A stretch of 8,492 nucleotides of DNA from Bacillota bacterium (GTDB lineage Bacteria > Bacillota > Bacilli > Tumebacillales > Effusibacillaceae), in NCBI GenBank assembly GCA_020059765.1, contig JAGVBM010000093.1:1-8492 (forward strand). The letters are read 5' to 3'. The notes under the pieces are model-generated. The model was not told where the DNA came from, searched no databases, and saw only the letters and a program-made list of their open reading frames with translations. Below, in pieces: positions 1 to 5,376 of this stretch. Both the position numbers and the translations under genes were made by a program. How positions within the stretch are numbered: position 1 is the first letter of the stretch; the number at the start of each line of letters is the position of its first letter.

Positions 1-260
1 GCCCCAGCTTTAAAAGCTGCTTCCATGGAGGGAATCGTATTTTCCAGGTAGGGATGTTCCGGTTTATAGATCCGCCGGGCTGTGTTTGTTTCATTCGTGA
101 TTCCTTCCATGGGGAAAGTTTGGGCAAGACCACGATGGGCAAGAAGCAAAGGAGGATGAGCGGACGGTTTGACCAACAAAGAACTGTTGTTCAGATAGAG
201 GAAAGCAAATAGCAGGATCAAGAACCAGATTCTTTTTCTTCTCATGATTTTCTTTACCAC
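1..260 (-). CDS. Exported glycerophosphodiester phosphodiesterase, N-terminal part (runs off left edge)
   Basis: The first 86 codons are present. They show a basic start (KKIMRRKR, residues 3-10), one hydrophobic segment (about residues 11-23) acting as signal peptide or membrane anchor, then the GDPD-family signature: LLLAHRG (38-44, with the catalytic-site His42-Arg43) and, after a 28-residue stretch, ENT (73-75) followed by IPSMEAAFKAG. GDPDs hydrolyse glycerophosphodiesters to glycerol-3-phosphate and an alcohol; this one would act outside the membrane. I chose a GTG start at 258-260 because AGGGGG (267-272) lies six bases upstream. In-frame ATGs at 273-275 and 243-245 are alternatives with poorer ribosome sites. 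The catalytic metal-binding residues further along are outside the window, so activity cannot be judged. The gene follows the rsfS terminator and is probably a separate unit; I see no clear promoter in 261-301. Confidence 0.85.
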   Translation of the reverse strand, partial: MVKKIMRRKRIWFLILLFAFLYLNNSSLLVKPSAHPPLLLAHRGLAQTFPMEGITNETNTARRIYKPEHPYLENTIPSMEAAFKAG

Positions 261-301
261 GCTTTTCCCCCTCATTTCGTTCCGCAGTTTCCGTCGGCGA
301 A

Positions 302-340
302 TCGAACGAAACAAATGCCCGGTCACCAAGGATCCGGGCA
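302..340 (-). terminator. Intrinsic terminator after rsfS
   Basis: On the minus strand TGCCCGG (334-340) and CCGGGCA (316-322) form a perfect 7-bp stem around an 11-base loop, followed directly by the T-rich run TTTGTTTCGTT (305-315). It starts 56 bases after the rsfS stop and before the phosphodiesterase gene, so it should end the aroE-to-rsfS transcript. Confidence 0.75.
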
Positions 341-396
341 AGTCTTTCACATAGTGTTACAGATTGTTTATGTCAAACGTACACTTGTTTTTCCGA

Positions 397-744
397 TCAC
401 ACAATACTGAGTTCCCGCGCGTCGTTCCAGACGCGTTCCAGGTTGTAGAATTCCCGTTCTTCCTGACGGAAGACGTGAATGACGACATCGCCGCCATCGA
501 TCAATACCCATTTGGCGTCGTCGTACCCTTCCATGCCCCGGATCCGGAGTCCTCGTTTGTCCATCTTTTCCTTCACCGCTTTCGCGATGGCTTGCACCTG
601 AGTAGTGGAATTTCCGCTGCATAAGACGAAGTAGTCTGCGATAATTGATAATCCCCGAATGTCGAGTATTACAATGTCTCTCGCTTTCTTATCTGCTGCC
701 GCCTCGGCCGCAATCTTTGCAAATTCCACCATGTTTTCACCCAT
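397..744 (-). CDS. rsfS: Ribosomal silencing factor RsfS
   Basis: A 115-residue protein of the RsfS/Iojap/YbeB (YqeL) family. It binds ribosomal protein uL14 on the 50S subunit and blocks joining to 30S, saving translation under nutrient limitation. Family landmarks are visible: a helical N-terminus, SIIADYFVLCSGNS (33-46), WVLIDGGDVVIHVF (79-92) and FYNLERVWNDA (99-109). The frame stays open upstream to about 843, but the true start is ATG at 742-744: AGGAGG (752-757) stands seven bases before it, and the upstream extension has no family resemblance. It is the last gene of its operon, 50 bases after yqeK and followed by a terminator. In Bacillus subtilis a methyltransferase gene, yqeM, usually follows; it is not here. 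Confidence 0.95.
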   Translation of the reverse strand: MGENMVEFAKIAAEAAADKKARDIVILDIRGLSIIADYFVLCSGNSTTQVQAIAKAVKEKMDKRGLRIRGMEGYDDAKWVLIDGGDVVIHVFRQEEREFYNLERVWNDARELSIV

Positions 745-768
745 GCACATGCCTCCTAGGAAATGTTT

Positions 769-798
769 AAAATGGTCCTGCTGCTTAGTATATGTCAA
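769..798 (-). promoter_or_regulatory. Possible weak internal promoter before rsfS
   Basis: A perfect -35 hexamer TTGACA (793-798 on the minus strand) overlaps the yqeK stop codon. With an 18-base spacer the candidate -10 is CATTTT (769-774), which matches only three of six consensus positions. The 50-base gap before rsfS is longer than the other gaps in the operon, which leaves room for an internal start, but the poor -10 makes this a weak call. Confidence 0.2.
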
Positions 799-1385
799 AA
801 GAGGTTCAACGGACCCGTCCTTCTCCCCCAAATGCTTTTCCACAGCTCATTGCGAGCGAGGACCGTCAGCGGGAAGATTGGTTGTCGGCGCCGGATCAAA
901 TATTCGATCGTCTGGTCAAATGACATCGCCAGAGCCAGGTCGAGATCCTCTTCTGCCACCCTTCGCAATTCCTCAACGGCGGGATATTTGCGTCCCGGTT
1001 CAATCGCATCGGCAAGATAGACCACTTTCTCAAGAAGCGACATGCCGACGCGCCCCGAGGTGTGATAACGAGCGGCATTTCGCACATCTTCAGCTTGAAT
1101 TCCGAACTCCTGAGGTGCAATGGCTGCCGCAATATGGCCGTGCAACAGTTCACTTATTTCAAAATATATGGCGTCTACATGATTATCTTTCGCCATGTTC
1201 AGCAGTTTTTCCTGCGGCCATTCTCTGGCAAAATCATGAATCCATGCCCCCAGCCGCGCCTGTTCCGGATTGGCGCCATGAATCCGCGCCAGCTTGTCGG
1301 CGGTCTCCACAACCCCTTGCACATGCCGGAAGCGTTTCGGACTCAGTTCGGCTTTCACTTTTTCACGAATCTGTTCTTCCGTCAT
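795..1385 (-). CDS. yqeK: HD-domain symmetrical Ap4A hydrolase YqeK
   Basis: A 196-residue HD-superfamily phosphohydrolase closely resembling Bacillus YqeK, which splits diadenosine tetraphosphate into two ADP. Metal-ligand and motif residues are in place: His21 in RHVQGV, the HD pair His50-Asp51 in AWIHDFA, His82/His84 in LLHGH, the family hallmark RYHTSGRVGMSLLEKVVYLAD (from about 106, including His108 and Asp126) and EPGRKYPAVEELR. I prefer the ATG at 1383-1385: GAGGAG lies ten bases upstream, whereas the in-frame ATG at 1392-1394 sits almost on top of that site. The gene overlaps the end of nadD by 23 bases, indicating translational coupling. Pairing with nadD is usual in Firmicutes; both enzymes handle adenine dinucleotide chemistry. 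Confidence 0.94.
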   Translation of the reverse strand: MTEEQIREKVKAELSPKRFRHVQGVVETADKLARIHGANPEQARLGAWIHDFAREWPQEKLLNMAKDNHVDAIYFEISELLHGHIAAAIAPQEFGIQAEDVRNAARYHTSGRVGMSLLEKVVYLADAIEPGRKYPAVEELRRVAEEDLDLALAMSFDQTIEYLIRRRQPIFPLTVLARNELWKSIWGRRTGPLNLF

Positions 1386-1977
1386 ACAACCCATTCTCCT
1401 CGATAAAACGAATGACCCGCTCCGGGATCAGATAATCCACCGAACGCTTCTGCTGCAGGCGATCCCGCAGCCAAGTCGAAGAAATCTCCAATCCGGGCAT
1501 CTCTACGTAATGAATTCTGTCGACAGCGTCCGCAAACAATTCCAGCAGCTTCCCGTGGCATTCGTCCAACACAAACCCCGGACGCTTCATCCCGACAATC
1601 CGCGCCAGTTCCAGAATGCGTTGCGGTCCCTGCCAATTGGGCAAATCGCAGAGCATGTCCGCACCCATTATAAAGTATAACTCTTCATCAGGAAATTGAG
1701 ACGCGAAAAATTCCAGCGTATCCACCGTATACGTCGGTTCTTCCTGCAGAATTTCCCAATCGGAAACGGCAAAATCGGGTTCGTACCCAACCGCCAGCAC
1801 CACCATCTGCAAGCGTTTCTCGCTCGGCGTAATATCCTGTCCGATTTTGTGCGGGGGAATCCCGGCCGGAATGAAAATGACCCGGTCGAGCTGCATGGCC
1901 TCTTTTGCCAATCGGGCCGCTACCAGGTGGCCGATATGCAGCGGATCAAAGGTCCCTCCGAACAGGCCGATTTTCAT
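1363..1977 (-). CDS. nadD: Nicotinate-nucleotide adenylyltransferase
   Basis: A 204-residue enzyme that joins nicotinate mononucleotide and ATP to give deamido-NAD and pyrophosphate, an essential cytosolic step in NAD synthesis. The nucleotidyltransferase signature GGTFDPLHIGH (7-17) contains the (H/T)xGH motif; PAGIPPHK (37-44), YTVDT (83-87), GADML (105-109) and the ISSTWLR motif (165-171) are the other NadD landmarks. Length matches the bacterial family (about 190-215). ATG at 1975-1977 has an AAGGGGAG ribosome site upstream. It lies 20 bases after yhbY and overlaps yqeK by 23 bases, so it is inside one operon. Confidence 0.97.
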   Translation of the reverse strand: MKIGLFGGTFDPLHIGHLVAARLAKEAMQLDRVIFIPAGIPPHKIGQDITPSEKRLQMVVLAVGYEPDFAVSDWEILQEEPTYTVDTLEFFASQFPDEELYFIMGADMLCDLPNWQGPQRILELARIVGMKRPGFVLDECHGKLLELFADAVDRIHYVEMPGLEISSTWLRDRLQQKRSVDYLIPERVIRFIEENGLYDGRTDS

Positions 1978-1997
1978 TTCCGCTCTCCCCTTTTCTC

Positions 1998-2297
1998 TCA
2001 GCGTATCCGCGGCAGTTCGATCTGTTTGTTTTCCGTCGACTCCCTGTAGAGTACGACCGTCTTGCCAATCAACTGAACGAGTTGCGCACCGGTTCCTTCC
2101 GCCAATTGTTCGGCCACTTCCTCTTTATCATCCTCGCAGTTGTTGAGGATTGAAACTTTGATCAGTTCGCGCGCTTCCAGTGCCAGCGACACCTGATCCA
2201 GCATATTGTCAGACACGCCGCCCTTCCCGACCTGCAGGATCGGGTCCAGGTGATGGGCGAGTGATCGCAAATATCGTTTTTGTTTGCCGGTCAGCAT
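1998..2297 (-). CDS. yhbY: CRM-domain RNA-binding protein YhbY/YqeI
   Basis: A 99-residue protein that is essentially a single CRM domain. Members of this family associate with pre-50S ribosomal particles and are thought to help large-subunit assembly. Visible landmarks are LTGKQKRYLRSLAHHL (2-17), the RNA-binding GxxG loop GKGG (24-27) in LQVGKGGVSD, ELIKVSIL (44-51) and IGKTVVLYR (77-85). The start ATG at 2295-2297 has AGGAGG six bases upstream. It is packed 20 bases from both aroE and nadD, as in Bacillus, where it is called yqeI. It sits with rsfS and yqeH, other ribosome-biogenesis genes. Confidence 0.93.
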   Translation of the reverse strand: MLTGKQKRYLRSLAHHLDPILQVGKGGVSDNMLDQVSLALEARELIKVSILNNCEDDKEEVAEQLAEGTGAQLVQLIGKTVVLYRESTENKQIELPRIR

Positions 2298-2317
2298 GAA
2301 ATTCCTCCTGTCATGTT

Positions 2318-3160
2318 CTAAAGCAGTTCTTCAACGGTTTTGCGCATAACCTCCACCGGGGCTTCCAGGCCTGTCCACAAAGAGAACGCTTCCGCCCCTT
2401 GGTAGATAAACATGCCTAAACCACTGTGCACAATCGCGCCTCGCTGTTTAGCTTCCCGCAACAAACGGGTTTCTCGGGGATTGTAGATCAGATCGGATAC
2501 GACTTGGCCTTCCCGCAGCAGTCCCGGGTCAATCGGAACTTCCTGCGTGGAAGGATACATCCCGAGGGATGTAGTGTTGATCACCAGTTGAACGAGCCCG
2601 ATCAGGTCAGGAATCTCGTCGGTCGACAACGAACGGGCCGGGCATATTGAAGATAGGCTCTCGATCAACTGATCGCCTTTTTCCCTTGTGCGATTCGCCA
2701 CCATGACCGACTGTGCGCCACGCATGGCCAACGCAACGGCAACGGCGCGCGCCGCGCCGCCGGCGCCAAGCACCAACACATGGGCATCGGGCAAAGAAAT
2801 GTTCGTTTCCTCCAGCAGAGACCGGACATATCCGTTTCCATCCGTATTATGTCCGATTAATTCTCCGTTTTCATTCACAATCGTATTGACCGCACCGATC
2901 AATTCCGCTTCCGGCGTAATCCGGTCGAGATAAGGAATGACGTCGACCTTGTAGGGAATGGTTACATTCACTCCGCGCATTCCCAATGCGCGAATGCCGG
3001 CAACTGCAGCCCCGATTTGATCCGGTTGGATATCGAATGCCATGTACAGATACGGAACGCCTTTTGCCGAAAAAGCGGCATTGTGCATGTGAGGCGAACG
3101 GGAATGTCCGACAGGATGTCCGAACAATCCGGTTAACGTAAACGGTTCCCGGGACTGCAT
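2318..3160 (-). CDS. aroE: Shikimate dehydrogenase (NADP+)
   Basis: A 280-residue enzyme reducing 3-dehydroshikimate to shikimate with NADPH, in aromatic amino acid and folate precursor synthesis. The substrate-binding serines SRS (20-22) lie in GHPVGHSRSPHMHN. Catalytic Lys71 is in NVTIPYK, Asn92 in GAVNT, and the catalytic Asp107 in HNTDGNG. The Rossmann loop is GAGGAARA (132-139), the NADP-selecting NRTREK starts at 156, NTTSLGM is 195-201 and the Gln254 region is FIYQGAEAF. All expected key residues are present. I chose ATG at 3158-3160 over a frame open to 3202 because GGAGGG lies six bases upstream and the extension has no family match. It appears to head the aroE-yhbY-nadD-yqeK-rsfS transcript, since a terminator and a candidate promoter lie just upstream. 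Confidence 0.97.
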   Translation of the reverse strand: MQSREPFTLTGLFGHPVGHSRSPHMHNAAFSAKGVPYLYMAFDIQPDQIGAAVAGIRALGMRGVNVTIPYKVDVIPYLDRITPEAELIGAVNTIVNENGELIGHNTDGNGYVRSLLEETNISLPDAHVLVLGAGGAARAVAVALAMRGAQSVMVANRTREKGDQLIESLSSICPARSLSTDEIPDLIGLVQLVINTTSLGMYPSTQEVPIDPGLLREGQVVSDLIYNPRETRLLREAKQRGAIVHSGLGMFIYQGAEAFSLWTGLEAPVEVMRKTVEELL

Positions 3161-3184
3161 CAAGATCCCTCCATTACTTTCCCT

Positions 3185-3193
3185 ACTATACCA
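3185..3193 (-). promoter_or_regulatory. Candidate extended -10 promoter for the aroE operon
   Basis: On the minus strand TGG-TATAGT (3185-3193) fits an extended -10 element (TGn followed by a five-of-six match to TATAAT). It lies after the terminator at 3203-3234 and 25 bases before the aroE ATG, leaving a short leader that contains the Shine-Dalgarno site. No good -35 is present at 17 bases (TTTTTC, inside the terminator T-tract), which is tolerable for an extended -10 promoter. Its position, just where a new transcript would be needed, is the main support. Confidence 0.4.
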
Positions 3194-3202
3194 AACTTTC
3201 AC

Positions 3203-3234
3203 GCACAGAAAAACACCCCCGTCAAGAGGTGTTT
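3203..3234 (-). terminator. Intrinsic terminator between the orphan small gene and aroE
   Basis: On the minus strand AAACACCTC (3226-3234) pairs with GGGGTGTTT (3211-3219), nine pairs including one T-G wobble, around a six-base loop, and continues into TTTTTCTGT. It begins seven bases after the stop codon of the small gene at 3241. It should separate the yqeG-yqeH-small gene transcript from the aroE operon. Confidence 0.75.
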
Positions 3235-3240
3235 GCAGCT

Positions 3241-3462
3241 TTATTTCCGAAAATCGATTTGCAGGATAATCTCCTGATCGCCAAACAGCAAGGTCATATC
3301 GTGCAGATGGTACTCGTTCAGCGATGGATCCTCCGTTCTGACGACAGACACTTCACGGCGCATATGGTCGATCAATTCGTCTACGCGAAACGAACGTCCC
3401 ATCAGACTCTGTTCCATGCGGCGTTTCACCAGCCGTTTCAGGACCTGAACCTGATTCGTCAT
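3241..3462 (-). CDS. Small hypothetical protein between yqeH and aroE
   Basis: A 73-residue protein that I do not recognise. ATG at 3460-3462 is preferred because AGGGGAG ends six bases upstream; an in-frame ATG at 3466-3468 lies too close to that site. The N-terminal third is strongly basic and helix-like (LKRLVKRRMEQ, about 8-18), followed by FRVDELIDHMRREV and a C-terminal strand-like stretch with alternating hydrophobics (MTLLFGDQEIILQIDFRK). No signal peptide, membrane segment or cysteine motif is seen, so it is probably cytosolic and might bind nucleic acid or ribosomes; that is a guess from charge and neighbours only. It has a good ribosome site and its own terminator, and lies 111 bases after yqeH. 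In Bacillus subtilis yqeH is followed directly by aroE, so this gene is an insertion in the usual order. Confidence 0.62.
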   Translation of the reverse strand: MTNQVQVLKRLVKRRMEQSLMGRSFRVDELIDHMRREVSVVRTEDPSLNEYHLHDMTLLFGDQEIILQIDFRK

Positions 3463-3483
3463 TCTCATCTCCCCTATCCGTAA

Positions 3484-3562
3484 ATCTTGTAATTTAACCG
3501 TATGCGGACAATGGGGAAGGTATGACGGATTTCGCCAAAACTTTGCATGATTTTTACAAGAT
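3484..3562. repeat. Spaced 9-bp inverted repeat between yqeH and the small gene
   Basis: ATCTTGTAA (3484-3492) recurs as its reverse complement TTACAAGAT (3554-3562), with 61 bases between. The arms lie just after the yqeH stop and just before the small gene's ribosome site. They could be paired operator half-sites or the base of a long leader structure, or chance; no T-run follows to make a terminator. Confidence 0.3.
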
Positions 3563-3573
3563 ACGCGGCATGC

Positions 3574-4689
3574 TTATAGAATCGAACGTCTTACCGACAC
3601 ATTCACGCCGCGCGGAACTTTGACGCGGATCTCGCACGCGCTGCCTCTGACAGACAACCAACCCAATCCGGAAATCACAATGTCCAAGGGTCCACCCTCT
3701 TGGAATGTCAGACGGTGAGTCACCAAATCCCGCAGATAATCGCCGCATTCCCCGCATGGCGGCACCAACAAACCTCCGACATGCTTCTCATACAGCGCAT
3801 CAGCATTCTCCAGTTTCGTACGGTGAATCTCCAACTGATTGGCAAAATACAGAACGAAGGACTGCCGTTCCCCCGCCACAAAATCAAATCGGGCAAGTCC
3901 GCCGGCAAACAATGTCTGTCCGCTGTTCAATTGATACACCTTCGGGTCGATGGTGTGATCCGGCGTAATCAGTTTCAAACAATGAGGACACACAAGATCG
4001 GTCAGTCGATGGGTTGTCATGATTCCCGGGGTATCAATGATTCGATGCTTGTAATGCGGAATGTTCAATTCTACGGTGGACAACGTAGTGCCGGGAAAGC
4101 GGGAGGTGGTCAGTTCCACTTCTTCCGTGTCGCCAAACATGCGGATCAACCGGTTGATCAAGGTGGATTTTCCTGTATTGGCGGTACCTACGACATATAC
4201 ATCCCGTTCGTCGGCATACTTTTCAATGAACGCTTTCACCTGCTCCACATTGATTCCTTTGCGGGCGGATACGAGAATCACCCGCTCAAGTTGAATTCCC
4301 TTCTTTTCAACTTCTTTCCGCAGCCAATGCTCCACTCTTTCCAGATTGGATTGGCGGGGAAGCAAGTCCACTTTGTTGGCGACAAGCAGAACCGGATTGC
4401 CGCCGACATAGCGTCGCAAGTTATCGATCCAGGAACCGGAGAAGTCAAACAGGTCCACCATGTTTACAACAAGCGCTTTTTTTCTCCCGATTCCGCTGAC
4501 GATTCGCACGAACTCATCGTGATGTATCGCCACCGGCGCAACTTCGTTGTAATGGGTGATCCGGTAGCAACGGCGGCAAACCGGCTGTTCTTTCTGCAAA
4601 GTTGCCGTCGGCACATAGCCGGGTTGGTCCGGTTGGTCCGTTTGCAGCGGGATCCCGCATCCCGCGCAGATTTTTACTGCTTTTTCCAT
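3574..4689 (-). CDS. yqeH: Ribosome biogenesis GTPase YqeH
   Basis: A 371-residue circularly permuted GTPase needed for 30S subunit assembly. It starts with a zinc finger made of Cys8/Cys11 (CAGCG) and Cys38/Cys41 (CRRC). The GTPase motifs then come in permuted order: G4 NKVD (105-108), G5 SARKG (141-145), G1 GTANTGKST (168-176), G2 PGTT (199-202) and G3 DTPG (219-222). The C-terminal domain carries QLNSGQTLFAGGLARFDF and IHRTKLENADALY, typical of the family. Two further cysteine pairs (CPHC 234-237, CGEC 312-315) may form a second metal site. The frame is open upstream into yqeG, but ATG 4687-4689 gives the family N-terminus, with GGGAGG ten bases before it inside the end of yqeG. Only five bases separate it from yqeG, so the two are surely co-transcribed. 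Confidence 0.96.
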   Translation of the reverse strand: MEKAVKICAGCGIPLQTDQPDQPGYVPTATLQKEQPVCRRCYRITHYNEVAPVAIHHDEFVRIVSGIGRKKALVVNMVDLFDFSGSWIDNLRRYVGGNPVLLVANKVDLLPRQSNLERVEHWLRKEVEKKGIQLERVILVSARKGINVEQVKAFIEKYADERDVYVVGTANTGKSTLINRLIRMFGDTEEVELTTSRFPGTTLSTVELNIPHYKHRIIDTPGIMTTHRLTDLVCPHCLKLITPDHTIDPKVYQLNSGQTLFAGGLARFDFVAGERQSFVLYFANQLEIHRTKLENADALYEKHVGGLLVPPCGECGDYLRDLVTHRLTFQEGGPLDIVISGLGWLSVRGSACEIRVKVPRGVNVSVRRSIL

Positions 4690-4694
4690 TTGTC

Positions 4695-5210
4695 TCAATC
4701 CTCCCATGGGATCATCCCACGCTTGCGGAGTCTGCCCAGTACAATTCGTTCCACGGCGCGCAGCACCTTCGTTCCGACCCACTCTTTTGTTGCCACCGGA
4801 ACGACGAGAATCGTATACAGCCCCATCCGATTGCCGCCCATCACGTCGGTAAAGATCTGATCGCCGACCACCACCGTTTCCTGCGGCTTGGTTCCGAGAA
4901 TCTCCAGAGCCCGTCGAAACGATTTGCGGATGGGCTTGCGCGCTTCGTAAATGGAGGGCAGCTGCAGCGGCCTGGCAAACTCCTCCACACGCACCTGCTT
5001 GTTGTTGGAGACGATGCAGACCTTAAATCCCCTGTCCCGTACGTCATCCAACCAACTCGTCAGTTTCGGGGTCGCATACGGAGAATCCCACGACACCAGC
5101 GTGTTGTCCAAATCGGTAATGATTCCTTTGACTCCTTGTGCCCGCAGCGCATCCAAATCAATATGAAAAATCGACTGCACGTAGAGAGAGGGAATCAGAC
5201 GTTTCAGCAT
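4695..5210 (-). CDS. yqeG: YqeG family HAD-superfamily phosphatase
   Basis: A 171-residue HAD IIIA-type phosphatase. Motif I is DLDNT (33-37, nucleophile Asp33 and acid/base Asp35), motif II is the SNN of IVSNNKQ, the conserved Lys lies in EARKPIRKSF, and motif III is GDQIFTDVMGGNRMG. All four HAD motifs are intact, so an active phosphatase is likely. The physiological substrate of this family is not settled; related proteins include phosphatidylglycerophosphate phosphatases, which is a possible role. ATG at 5208-5210 follows a GAGGTGA ribosome site. It is the first gene of the yqeG-yqeH unit, the same order as in Bacillus subtilis, and follows a terminator that isolates it from the upstream kinase. 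Confidence 0.94.
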   Translation of the reverse strand: MLKRLIPSLYVQSIFHIDLDALRAQGVKGIITDLDNTLVSWDSPYATPKLTSWLDDVRDRGFKVCIVSNNKQVRVEEFARPLQLPSIYEARKPIRKSFRRALEILGTKPQETVVVGDQIFTDVMGGNRMGLYTILVVPVATKEWVGTKVLRAVERIVLGRLRKRGMIPWED

Positions 5211-5256
5211 AATGTCACCTCAAGACGTGTTGGCTATGTCCTTATCCAGCCTTACT

Positions 5257-5287
5257 ATCGTATCACAAAAAAGATTCCCGCAGACAA
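5257..5287 (-). promoter_or_regulatory. Candidate promoter for yqeG-yqeH
   Basis: On the minus strand TTGTCT (5282-5287) could be a -35 and TACGAT (5257-5262) a -10, with a 19-base spacer that is longer than ideal. The region lies between the kinase terminator and the yqeG start, where a promoter is expected. The shifted hexamers GATACG or GATAGT nearby are alternatives, so exact boxes are uncertain. Confidence 0.3.
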
Positions 5288-5327
5288 ATCAGGGAATTCC
5301 CCGTCCGAAGATCAGGGAATTCCCCGA
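5282..5327 (-). terminator. UUCG-tetraloop terminator after the histidine kinase
   Basis: The 16-base sequence ATCAGGGAATTCCCCG occurs twice in direct orientation (5288-5303 and 5311-5326). Because its core GGGAATTCCC is a palindrome, the two copies also pair with each other. On the minus strand the arms (5289-5303 and 5311-5327) form about 15 pairs. Apart from a single bulged A, the stem continues as TC-TTCG-GA, closing with a C(UUCG)G tetraloop, the exceptionally stable type. TTTGTCT (5282-5288) follows. It lies 50 bases after the kinase stop, so it most likely ends that transcript, although the T-run is interrupted. Confidence 0.7.
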
Positions 5328-5376
5328 TATAAGAAAAATCATTCAAACCTTATACTTAGTACAGGTAATCTGGAAT

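Noticed and set aside
744..843. N-terminal extension of rsfS to position 843.
   Set aside because: The extension overlaps yqeK, has no family similarity, and AGGAGG directly marks the start at 744.
659..1435. A 258-codon open frame on the plus strand across rsfS, yqeK and nadD.
   Set aside because: It crosses three recognised genes on the other strand and has no recognisable motif.
3220..3225. TTGACG on the minus strand as a -35 box for aroE.
   Set aside because: It is the terminator loop and lies 29 bases from the TATAGT candidate, far beyond the usual 16-19.
3700..4860. A long open frame on the plus strand opposite yqeH and yqeG.
   Set aside because: It is antisense to two well-supported genes, has no Shine-Dalgarno site or family resemblance, and its low-complexity composition is that of a shadow frame.
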